Source: an uncultured Clostridia bacterium
GTDB taxonomy: Bacteria; Bacillota; Clostridia; Oscillospirales; Acutalibacteraceae
NCBI GenBank assembly: GCA_946186535.1
Contig: CAMHNT010000161.1
Location: forward strand, 1-5,071
Length of the DNA: 5,071 nucleotides
Direction: 5' to 3'
The translations under genes and the position numbers were made by a program. This document shows positions 1 through 5,071 of this stretch, one piece after another. The notes beneath the pieces were generated by a model. It searched no databases, was not told the DNA's origin, and saw only the letters and a program-made list of their open reading frames with translations. Position 1 is the stretch's first letter; each line of letters starts with the position of its first letter.

Positions 1-75
1 TTATGATATGCCGATTGAAAATTCGGGTATACGAAGGGACTTCCGATTATATTATAAAAAATTTTCGGTAAAATG

Positions 76-81
76 AGGTGA
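76..81 (+). promoter_or_regulatory. Ribosome binding site of the TfoX-like gene
   Basis: AGGTGA lies five bases from the ATG at 87 and matches the anti-Shine-Dalgarno complement. It contains the alternative GTG (78-80), which makes that GTG unlikely as a start and removes three residues from the longest possible reading. Confidence 0.75.
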
Positions 82-86
82 TTAAA

Positions 87-398
87 ATGGCTTCAAGCAA
101 GGAATATTTAGACTACGTTTTAGAACAGCTATCTGCATCGGAGGATATTACCTACAGAAAGATGATGGGTGAATATATCCTGTATTACCGCAGAAAAATC
201 ATAGGCGGAATCTACGACAACAGATTTCTTTTAAAACCGGTTAAATCCGCTGTCAGGCTTATGCCAGAAGCACGCATGGAAAAACCGTATGACGGTGCAA
301 AGGATATGCTGTTGGTTGAAGAACTCGAGAACAAAGAGTTTTTGGCAAATCTTCTGAACGAGATGTATGACGAGCTTCCCGAACTGAAGAAAAAATAG
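87..398 (+). CDS. TfoX/Sxy N-terminal-domain family protein
   Basis: Small soluble protein of 103 residues made up of only the TfoX N-terminal domain. The family fingerprint is visible: an N-terminal helix beginning MASSKEYLDYVLEQL, the segment ITYRKMMGEYILYY (residues 21-34), then GGIYDNRFLLK (40-50) and a charged C-terminal helix ending in KKK. Proteobacterial TfoX/Sxy is a competence regulator about twice this size with a second C-terminal domain. Stand-alone N-domain proteins are common in Firmicutes and their role is not established, so no competence function is claimed. The ATG at 87 is chosen over an in-frame GTG at 78 because AGGTGA at 76-81 is a good ribosome site six bases upstream of the ATG, and the GTG lies inside it. 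The gene stands alone, convergent with the frd operon, and its stop codon is part of a downstream hairpin. The family call is confident; the function is unknown. Confidence 0.88.
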   Translation: MASSKEYLDYVLEQLSASEDITYRKMMGEYILYYRRKIIGGIYDNRFLLKPVKSAVRLMPEARMEKPYDGAKDMLLVEELENKEFLANLLNEMYDELPELKKK

Positions 399-429
399 CG
401 GAAATACATTAACAAATGCATTTCCGCTA
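396..429 (+). terminator. Hairpin overlapping the TfoX-like stop codon, probable terminator
   Basis: TAGCGGAAAT (396-405) pairs perfectly with ATTTCCGCTA (420-429). After one A-C mismatch, CATT (407-410) pairs with AATG (415-418), leaving an AACA loop. The tail after the stem (AATATTATTTGTATTTTT) is T-rich but interrupted, so this is an imperfect intrinsic terminator. The TAG stop codon (396-398) is part of the 5' arm, so a terminating ribosome would cover the base of the stem. Confidence 0.55.
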
Positions 430-510
430 ATATTATTTGTATTTTTAAATAGAAACAATCTAAATTCAAACTTAACCTTTCTGCCATTAATTACTCTATC
501 ATCAAACTAA

Positions 511-531
511 CCCACCCCCAGACCCCCTCCC
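511..531 (-). other. G-quadruplex motif on the minus strand
   Basis: The + strand has C-runs at 511-513, 515-519, 523-527 and 529-531. On the minus strand this reads as four G-runs of 3, 5, 5 and 3 separated by loops of 1, 3 and 1 bases, which satisfies the classical intramolecular G-quadruplex rule with very short loops. The tract shares bases 523-530 with the left arm of the adjacent hairpin, so the two structures compete. Whether it forms in vivo cannot be told from sequence. Confidence 0.6.
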
Positions 532-549
532 TGCCGGAGGGGGCTTTTT
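523..549 (+). terminator. GC-rich hairpin followed by T-run, intrinsic terminator
   Basis: CCCCCTCC (523-530) pairs with GGAGGGGG (536-543) around a CTGCC loop and is followed directly by CTTTTT (544-549). This is a classical rho-independent terminator reading on the + strand. It is about 125 bases beyond the TfoX-like stop, so it would act as a back-up to the weaker hairpin at 396-429. On the minus strand the stem has no following T-run, so it should not stop transcription from the frd side. Confidence 0.6.
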
Positions 550-594
550 AGGTGCAGGGCTTCGCCCTGCACCTATCGGGAGCATAGCTCCCGA
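550..594. repeat. Two further tandem hairpins
   Basis: AGGTGCAGGGC (550-560) pairs with GCCCTGCACCT (564-574) as an 11-bp stem with a TTC loop. One base later TCGGGAGC (576-583) pairs with GCTCCCGA (587-594) as an 8-bp stem with an ATA loop. With the hairpin at 523-543 this makes three perfect stems packed end to end in about 70 bases. Neither of these two has a T-run next to it on either strand, so neither is a simple terminator. Tight GC-rich tandem stems in an A/T-rich gap are typical of dispersed intergenic repeat elements, but copy number cannot be judged from one window. Confidence 0.6.
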
Positions 595-681
595 ACCCCG
601 TTTTATCTACTCATAAAAAACAAATAAATATAAAAAGCATATCATTTAACTGACAGTCAATTTTTAAGGAATAACGAGATG

Positions 682-699
682 TTAAGGGCTTCGCCTTAA
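682..699. repeat. Hairpin with CTTCG loop next to the transglutaminase stop codon
   Basis: TTAAGG (682-687) pairs with CCTTAA (694-699), with an inner C-G pair closing a TTC loop after one bulged G. The 11-base core AGGGCTTCGCC is also found in the hairpin at 550-574, so the two may be related. It begins only a few bases past the stop codon of the leftward gene, as a terminator would, but no T-run follows on the minus strand. It could be a weak terminator or an mRNA 3' end stabiliser. The A/T-rich stretch 600-680 shows no better terminator for the frd operon. Confidence 0.4.
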
Positions 700-702
700 T
701 TA

Positions 703-1647
703 TTATCCGAAAAAATCCCTATCCGCCATAGGATACCTTTCATAAAACTCCACCGTCGAAAACATTTCGTCCCTGACATGCGCTTCAAAGCCGCTGTCAC
801 ATTTCAGAAAATAATCGCTCTCCTCCGACTGCTTATCCCATGTGATATCGAAATTGTAGTAAACTCCGCCGAGCTTTACGATATTCCATGCGTGATATTC
901 CTCGCCGTCCTCATACTGAGCCGTTCCGGTGATAACCCTTGAATCAATCCCCGACTCCCTCAGCATACGGTACATGAGGACCGCATACCCCTGACACACC
1001 GCTCTTTTATAGAACAATGCCGAATATGCCGTGGTTTTCAGATGATTATACCCGTTGTTCTTGTGAACTCTGTCATATTCAACCGTAGCGAAAACATAAT
1101 TGTATATCGCAGTGAACTTTTCGTAGTCGGTCGTTTTTGAATTGAAGCTGAAGGACTTGAGAATATCGTTTATTTTTTCCGTCACCTTTTCTTCCTGTTC
1201 GGGCGTCGTGTAGTAGTTCGGAATGATTTCGATATCATATGAGTATGTATCGCCGCTGCACTCGTGACTGTAGTTCAGGTCATAGCCGCCGTACTGATAG
1301 CGGATATAATCCCCCTCCGTCGGGTCGTCGGTTTCCGAAACGGCATATTCCATAACCTCCCTGACAATATCGGATATATCGTCCATATTGTCACTGTGGG
1401 AACTAAACGTTATGCCTATCTTCCAGTCGTGACGCTTCAGACATCTTCTCACTGCCGCTATCACCTCATCGGCGTTTGAAAAGTAAACGCTCATATCCCT
1501 TCTGACGTCATAGTGATAAACAGGCTCATAAAAATACTTTATAGCAGCCGCTTCAAAACCGATAATCAGACACAAAACCAGCGAGAAAACCGACAGTACG
1601 ACCGCTCTGCCATTCGGAAAGAACCTACTTCTTTTTGTTTCTGCCAC
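703..1647 (-). CDS. Membrane-anchored transglutaminase-like domain protein
   Basis: A 314-residue protein. A short basic N-terminus (AETKRSRFFPNGR) is followed by one hydrophobic segment at about residues 15-36, which predicts an uncleaved signal anchor with the rest outside the membrane. Residues about 37-170 match no family I know. The transglutaminase-like core follows: catalytic Cys218 in RAVCQGYAVLMYRML, His252 in EYHAWNIVKL and Asp267 in YYNFDITWD, the full Cys-His-Asp triad in normal order and spacing. Bacterial members include peptidases and cross-linking enzymes, and the substrate cannot be told here. The GTG start at 1647 is preferred to an ATG at 1677 because GGAGGAG at 1662-1656 sits eight bases upstream of it. 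With this start the gene overlaps frdB by 23 bases, suggesting co-transcription and translational coupling. No functional link with fumarate reductase is evident. Family confident; start fairly confident; role unknown. Confidence 0.85.
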   Translation of the reverse strand: MAETKRSRFFPNGRAVVLSVFSLVLCLIIGFEAAAIKYFYEPVYHYDVRRDMSVYFSNADEVIAAVRRCLKRHDWKIGITFSSHSDNMDDISDIVREVMEYAVSETDDPTEGDYIRYQYGGYDLNYSHECSGDTYSYDIEIIPNYYTTPEQEEKVTEKINDILKSFSFNSKTTDYEKFTAIYNYVFATVEYDRVHKNNGYNHLKTTAYSALFYKRAVCQGYAVLMYRMLRESGIDSRVITGTAQYEDGEEYHAWNIVKLGGVYYNFDITWDKQSEESDYFLKCDSGFEAHVRDEMFSTVEFYERYPMADRDFFG

Positions 1648-2356
1648 CGATTTTTCTCCTCCAGACAGCCGCCGCATTCGAGTTCACCAGAAGCCTGTCG
1701 ATATCAATCCCTGCAGGACAGACGTTTCTGCATGCAAGGGATTTTCCGCAGCCGCTGTAGCCGTGCTCACGATAGGCTTTCAGAATTTCCTTCTTCTGTG
1801 CTTCGGGAAGCTCGGAAATAATTCTTGTTATCGGAACCATCGCCGACGTTCCGAAGAACTCCGAACCGGCATAAAAATTCGGACAAACCTCAAGACAGCA
1901 GCCGCACTGAAGACAGCGTGACGCTTCATAAGAAATCTCCGCCGAGCCTTCGTCCGCTTTCGTCTGTTCGTTGAACCAGACGTTCATCAATCTGAGATTT
2001 TCAAACATTACGCTTCTGTCAACGACAAGGTCCTGAACGACAGGAAATTTTCTGAGCGGCTCGATTTTAATGCAGCCGTTCTTTTCGCAGTCCTTAAGCC
2101 GTGCATTGCATGCAAGCTGAGGATGTGAGTTTATTACCATGGCACATGCGCCGCATTTCTTCTGAAGACAGCTGCACTCCCAACGTATCGGCTTTACCCT
2201 TTTGCCGTTTAAATCCCTGATACCCTCGCTTTTGTTTATTTCCGACAGAGCGGTTGCAACCGTTGCGTTTTCGTCCTCCGTTTCAAACATGATACTCTGA
2301 AGATATGGCTCCGTCTCACCGCTTTCCCTGCGGAGAATATCAAGTCTTATTTTCAT
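1625..2356 (-). CDS. frdB: Succinate dehydrogenase/fumarate reductase iron-sulfur subunit
   Basis: Electron-transfer subunit of 243 residues, the usual size, carrying electrons between the flavin of FrdA and the heme/quinone anchor. The N-terminal ferredoxin-like domain shows the [2Fe-2S] set Cys63, Cys68, Cys71 and Cys83 (CLQKKCGAC and QLAC). The C-terminal domain has CLQCGCCLEVCP (Cys148, 151, 154, 158) and CGKSLACRNVCP (Cys203, 209, 213). By alignment with E. coli FrdB, Cys148/151/154/213 bind [4Fe-4S] and Cys158/203/209 bind [3Fe-4S]. Position 206, where an extra Cys would convert the latter to a 4Fe cluster, is Ser. All four [2Fe-2S] ligands are Cys, as in FrdB and unlike E. coli SdhB, which has an Asp. 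Extra cysteines are at 61, 90, 95 and 153. The start follows AAAGGAG (2374-2368) and lies one base past the frdA stop. Could equally be labelled sdhB. Confidence 0.95.
   Translation of the reverse strand: MKIRLDILRRESGETEPYLQSIMFETEDENATVATALSEINKSEGIRDLNGKRVKPIRWECSCLQKKCGACAMVINSHPQLACNARLKDCEKNGCIKIEPLRKFPVVQDLVVDRSVMFENLRLMNVWFNEQTKADEGSAEISYEASRCLQCGCCLEVCPNFYAGSEFFGTSAMVPITRIISELPEAQKKEILKAYREHGYSGCGKSLACRNVCPAGIDIDRLLVNSNAAAVWRRKIGGRNKKK
1656..1662 (-). promoter_or_regulatory. Ribosome binding site that sets the transglutaminase start
   Basis: The minus strand reads GGAGGAG, then eight bases (AAAAATCG), then GTG at 1647. The site lies inside the last codons of frdB. It is the strongest Shine-Dalgarno near this gene and argues for the GTG over the upstream in-frame ATG at 1677. 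Confidence 0.75.
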
Positions 2357-2357
2357 A

Positions 2358-3959
2358 TCACTCTGATCTCCTTTCGGGAATCTCTCTGTATTCTATCCTG
2401 ATTTTGCCGTCATCAAAAACGGCAAGACCGCTTTTTCTGAAGCTTTCGTCCTTCTCGGGAAAGTCCTCACGATAGTGCGCTCCTCTGCTTTCCTTTCGCT
2501 CCAGAGCCGAAAGAAGCATTGCGAAAGCTAAAGCTATCCTGTTTTTTTCTCTTTCGTTGCGCGGCTTTTTTTCAAGCTCCGAAAGCTTCTCCAGCGAATT
2601 TTTCAGATCGTTTTCGTTTCTGACGATTCCGAGTCCGCCGAGAAGAATTTCACTGATTTTTTCAATCAACACAGACGAAGCTTCTTTCGCAAACGGCTCG
2701 TCGGAAATATCCAAAAACTCCGGCTCTTCATCGGAAAAGCCGGTTTTATTTTTTATACCGTCTATTATTGCGTTCGCCGCAGTTCTGCCGCCGTAAAGTG
2801 CGCCGAGCATTGAGTTACCGCCGAGGCGGTTTGCTCCGTGATACTGACAGGCACACTCCCCTGCCGCATACAAATTTTCAATATTCGTGCGGTGATTTAT
2901 ATCCGTATCGATACCGCCCATAAAATAATGTATCCCCTCTTTTACGGGAACAGGGGCTGTTTTCGGGTCAATCGAAAGGTAGTGAATGATCTCCTCACGA
3001 AGGTCGGAAAGCTTGTTTTTCCATGTATCCTCCGGAAGCCCCGTCATATCAAGATAGACCTGATCTCCGCATTCCCCGTCTCTTCTGACAAAAAACATCT
3101 CCCTCGCAACAACGTCACGCGGCATAAGATTCTTAAGCTCGGGATATTTTTCCTCCATGAAATACCACTTCTCACCGCCTCGCTCGATATAGAGCCTGCC
3201 GCCCTCGCCCCGTGCGGCTTCCGTAACAAGACAGCGTTTTCCGGAAATACCTACGGTAGTCGGGTGATACTGAAGCATTTCGAGATTTCCGAGAATTACT
3301 CCCTGAGAAAAAACAGTCGCCGTAACGTCACCGCTGTTCTGCGTCGTTCCCGTCGTCATGCCCGGAAAAACTCCGTTCAGACCGCCGCTCGCAAGAATGA
3401 CAATCCCCTTGAAATCAGCAAATTTTCCGCTGTAGCTGTCCCTTATACGAACTCCCGTGCAGCTGCCGTTTTTAATCAGCAGTCTTATGAATTCATGGTG
3501 AGGATATCTTTTTATCATGCCCGAATGTTCGTGCTTTCTCGCTTCGTCGATAACGGCTGACATGATTATTTTTCCCGTACTGCTTCTTGCGTAGGCAGTG
3601 CGTTTTTTCTTCTGACCGCCGAAATTTCTCAGAACGATCTCGCCGTCCTTCATATTGAACGGAACCCCGATTCCCTCAAGCCGGCGGATTATCCCCGGCG
3701 CACCCTTCGTCAGCCCGTCCACGGCATTCGGGTCGGCAAGAAAAACTCCGCCCTTTATCGTATCGTTGAAATGATTTTCCGTATTGTCGTTCTCGCCCAT
3801 AGTGTTGAGAGCTCCGTTGATTCCGCCCTCGGCAAGCACCGACTGAGCACGCTCGGACTGCTGAAGCGATATAAGATTACACGGTACGCCGTTCTCAGCA
3901 AGCGTTATTGCTGCCGAAAGACCGGAAAGTCCTGCACCTACAATATTAATTCTGTTCAT
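2358..3959 (-). CDS. frdA: Succinate dehydrogenase/fumarate reductase flavoprotein subunit
   Basis: Catalytic FAD subunit interconverting fumarate and succinate on the cytoplasmic side of the membrane. The 533 residues are shorter than the roughly 580-600 of E. coli and Bacillus. Visible features are the dinucleotide-binding GAGLSG (8-13), AEGGINGALN (43-52), YHPT with His232, TEAARGEGG (246-254), PRDVVARE with Arg281 (counterpart of the proton-shuttle Arg287 of E. coli FrdA), HYFMGGI with His344, the AAGE segment and GANRLGGNS with Arg378. The C-terminal SRGAHYREDFPEKD is also typical. The oddity is residue 39: the His that holds FAD covalently in SdhA/FrdA (SHTV or SHSV) is Gln (AQSV), so FAD should be bound non-covalently. 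The longer in-frame reading to 4043 is rejected: the Rossmann motif begins just after the ATG at 3959, which has a ribosome site. Fumarate reduction in an anaerobe is inferred; sdhA is an alternative label. Confidence 0.94.
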   Translation of the reverse strand: MNRINIVGAGLSGLSAAITLAENGVPCNLISLQQSERAQSVLAEGGINGALNTMGENDNTENHFNDTIKGGVFLADPNAVDGLTKGAPGIIRRLEGIGVPFNMKDGEIVLRNFGGQKKKRTAYARSSTGKIIMSAVIDEARKHEHSGMIKRYPHHEFIRLLIKNGSCTGVRIRDSYSGKFADFKGIVILASGGLNGVFPGMTTGTTQNSGDVTATVFSQGVILGNLEMLQYHPTTVGISGKRCLVTEAARGEGGRLYIERGGEKWYFMEEKYPELKNLMPRDVVAREMFFVRRDGECGDQVYLDMTGLPEDTWKNKLSDLREEIIHYLSIDPKTAPVPVKEGIHYFMGGIDTDINHRTNIENLYAAGECACQYHGANRLGGNSMLGALYGGRTAANAIIDGIKNKTGFSDEEPEFLDISDEPFAKEASSVLIEKISEILLGGLGIVRNENDLKNSLEKLSELEKKPRNEREKNRIALAFAMLLSALERKESRGAHYREDFPEKDESFRKSGLAVFDDGKIRIEYREIPERRSE

Positions 3960-3966
3960 ATTAAAA

Positions 3967-3971
3967 TCCTC
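3967..3971 (-). promoter_or_regulatory. Ribosome binding site of frdA overlapping the frdC stop
   Basis: The minus strand reads TGAGGATTTTAATATG. GAGGA (3971-3967) uses two bases of the frdC TGA stop and lies seven bases from the frdA ATG. This fixes the frdA start and implies translational coupling from frdC to frdA. Confidence 0.7.
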
Positions 3972-4518
3972 AAAAAACATTCCAGCGCAAATAATAGACA
4001 ACAAACGCAAATCCCATAAACAGCAACAGAACCGACAGAACAAAAAGCACGTCCGTCAGAAACACTCTGTAGCTTTTCGCACCTAAAGCTATCATAAGCG
4101 GTTTTATATTCGTAACGACATGAACCGCAGCGGATATAACAAGAAGTATCTGAGAAATCAGCTGCGCCCCCTCAAAGAGATTCAGTCTGTAAGCGCCGTC
4201 ATTCGAACCGAGGAAAATCAGAATATGAAACACAATGAAAATCATAATCGCAAAGCCGCTGACACGTCTTGTCCAGAACAGTCTGTTTTCTTTTAAATAT
4301 GCAGTCCCGGCTTTCTTCTGAGCCTTCAGCGTATCGGCGGTAAGCTTAGACCCGATAACAAAATGAACGGCAATCAGAACAGCAAGAACCCATGCCGCTA
4401 TTTTCATTATTCTCATGCCGCCGGGAATAAGTCCCGTAAGCTGAAATGCGCCAACTATGGCATGAAACAAAAATAAAGCAAGTATAACCATGCTTAAAAC
4501 AGCGTTCTGTTTCCTCAT
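3970..4518 (-). CDS. frdC: Cytochrome b membrane anchor of succinate dehydrogenase/fumarate reductase
   Basis: A 182-residue integral membrane protein that docks FrdA and FrdB and passes electrons to or from quinone. Five hydrophobic helices are visible at about 5-27, 34-56, 85-104, 116-135 and 153-177. The first four each contain one histidine in the bilayer region: His19 (FLFHAIVGA), His52 (IAVHFVIG), His98 (IVFHILIFL) and His133 (AAVHVVTN). This matches the four axial heme ligands of the single-subunit di-heme anchors of Bacillus SdhC and Wolinella FrdC, so two b hemes are likely. FWTRRVSGFAIMIFIVFH before and in helix 3 is typical of the b558 family. It is short for that family, whose members are usually above 200 residues. 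The ATG at 4518 follows AGGAGA by six bases; the longer reading to 4560 lacks such a site. Its stop lies 10 bases before frdA. sdhC is an equal label. Confidence 0.88.
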   Translation of the reverse strand: MRKQNAVLSMVILALFLFHAIVGAFQLTGLIPGGMRIMKIAAWVLAVLIAVHFVIGSKLTADTLKAQKKAGTAYLKENRLFWTRRVSGFAIMIFIVFHILIFLGSNDGAYRLNLFEGAQLISQILLVISAAVHVVTNIKPLMIALGAKSYRVFLTDVLFVLSVLLLFMGFAFVVYYLRWNVF

Positions 4519-4551
4519 ATTCTTTCTCCTATGTATTTTTACTGAGTTTTT

Positions 4552-4579
4552 ATAGTACAACGAATTAATTAAATCTCAA
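4552..4579 (-). promoter_or_regulatory. Possible promoter of the frd operon
   Basis: TTGAGA (4579-4574, five of six to TTGACA), a 16-base spacer and TACTAT (4557-4552, four of six to TATAAT) lie just upstream of frdC. The -35 box overlaps the last codons and stop of the preceding gene. Transcription would begin near 4545, giving a leader of roughly 27 bases that contains the AGGAGA ribosome site. No terminator separates the two genes, so read-through from upstream is also possible. Such matches arise by chance in A/T-rich gaps. Confidence 0.35.
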
Positions 4580-5071
4580 TATCGTTTACTATAGTTTCAC
4601 CGCTGACCCTGATAACATCAACATTTTCATTGTCAAAAAGAGTTTCAGCGCTGAACATCTCCGCTATTTCCTCGGACATAATTATAACGTCAAACTTATT
4701 GTACTCGGCTTTTGAAAGCATGAGTGTTGCGTCCTCGGATTTTATTTTCATCTGATTTTCCGGAAGCCGTGACCGGAAGCTCTGAGCCATAGTCGTACCA
4801 TTAACGTCATTGCCTGCAACCGTACACACTATATCCTCAAATATAAAAGAAACGTCCTCCCCCTCAAAAAAGTCATGCCACAACCCGAGATTCTCCTCGT
4901 CGGTATGCTTTTCGAGATTAATGAGGACAACATAATTTCCCGAAGGCTGATCTATAACGACCGAGGCGCTCGAAACCGAGTCAACGTCTTCATCGCTAAT
5001 CAGAGACCTGAAGTAATCCGTATTCATGAACGGAACTCCCAAAATAAGGAAAAGCGAAATTACAATAACAG
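4569..5071 (-). CDS. Probable membrane-anchored protein of unknown function, 5' end beyond window
   Basis: The last 166 codons of a leftward gene whose frame stays open to the window edge. The most upstream residues are strongly hydrophobic (VIVISLFLILGVPFM), which reads as the end of a membrane segment. About 150 acidic residues follow, with alternating strand-like and helix-like stretches such as NYVVLINLEK, VSFIFEDIVCTVAG and KFDVIIMSEEIAEMF. I recognise no family, catalytic motif or repeat. The single-anchor topology suggests the acidic part is outside the membrane, but a multi-helix protein cannot be excluded. An alternative start exists: ATG at 5027 with GGAG (5039-5036) eight bases upstream would give a soluble 152-residue protein. 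The in-frame hydrophobic run makes the longer form more likely. The gene ends 50 bases before frdC on the same strand, so it may belong to the same transcript. Confidence 0.6.
   Translation of the reverse strand, partial: VIVISLFLILGVPFMNTDYFRSLISDEDVDSVSSASVVIDQPSGNYVVLINLEKHTDEENLGLWHDFFEGEDVSFIFEDIVCTVAGNDVNGTTMAQSFRSRLPENQMKIKSEDATLMLSKAEYNKFDVIIMSEEIAEMFSAETLFDNENVDVIRVSGETIVNDIEI

Noticed and set aside
48..55. TATATT / TATTAT as -10 box of the TfoX-like gene
   Set aside because: Each matches TATAAT at five of six, but no -35-like hexamer lies at 16-18 bases. TTGAAA at 15-20 is too far away. The promoter is probably here but cannot be defined.
3..71. Short open frame upstream of the TfoX-like gene, possible tail of another gene
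   Set aside because: Only 22 codons with no ribosome site or known motif. The A/T-rich end looks like promoter DNA. It cannot be supported without the sequence to the left.
601..680. T-runs on the minus strand near 613-640 as terminators of the frd operon
   Set aside because: No stem of useful length stands directly before these runs. The nearest inverted repeat (TGAC A GTCA, about 651-659) is only four base pairs.
679..699. Six-codon + strand frame starting ATG TTA after AAGGA
   Set aside because: Too short to support as a gene. It is formed by the hairpin at 682-699 and has no context that suggests a leader peptide.
1513..1821. Open frame of 102 codons on the + strand
   Set aside because: Antisense to the frdB end and the transglutaminase start, both confidently identified. 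The translation is rich in Arg, Ser and His, as expected for a shadow frame.
2838..3560. Long open frame of 240 codons on the + strand
   Set aside because: It lies entirely antisense to frdA, whose protein is recognisable throughout. The translation has no domain character, and there is no ribosome site of note. It is a codon-bias shadow.
3960..4043. 28-residue N-terminal extension of FrdA
   Set aside because: It overlaps the frdC coding region, is Cys/Phe-rich and unlike the family. The nucleotide-binding motif starts directly after the ATG at 3959, which has its own ribosome site.

Overview
The window looks like a piece of chromosome from an anaerobic, low-to-mid GC Clostridia-type Firmicute. 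Strong AGGAG-type ribosome sites, frequent A/T-rich spacers and the protein character point to a Ruminococcus/Oscillospiraceae relative. This is inference from style and gene content, since no marker gene is present. Nothing suggests phage, transposon, CRISPR or plasmid DNA.

Layout: A small TfoX N-terminal-domain protein lies alone on the + strand (87-398) and ends in a hairpin that includes its stop codon. A roughly 300-base gap (399-702) follows. It holds a C-rich tract that is a perfect G-quadruplex motif on the minus strand, three back-to-back GC-rich hairpins (the first followed by a T-run) and a fourth related hairpin next to the converging gene. The rest of the window reads leftward on the minus strand: a 5'-truncated gene for a probable membrane-anchored protein (4569 to beyond 5071), then a compact operon frdC-frdA-frdB (4518 to 1625), then an anchored transglutaminase-fold protein (1647 to 703) whose start overlaps the end of frdB.

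How the genes work together: FrdC, FrdA and FrdB form a complete membrane-bound succinate:quinone oxidoreductase / quinol:fumarate reductase in C-A-B order, as in Bacillus SdhCAB and Wolinella FrdCAB. The anchor is one short five-helix subunit with four intramembrane histidines, which fits a di-heme cytochrome b. FrdB carries all 11 expected cluster cysteines. FrdA keeps its catalytic residues, but the histidine that normally holds FAD covalently is glutamine. In E. coli FrdA, loss of this histidine favours fumarate reduction over succinate oxidation, so I infer a fumarate reductase serving succinate-forming anaerobic metabolism. The transglutaminase-like protein has no obvious link to respiration and appears to be an operon passenger coupled by overlap.

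I found no clearly new multi-gene system. The observations most worth a second look are the flavin-site substitution, the minimal di-heme anchor and the structured 511-594 intergenic block.
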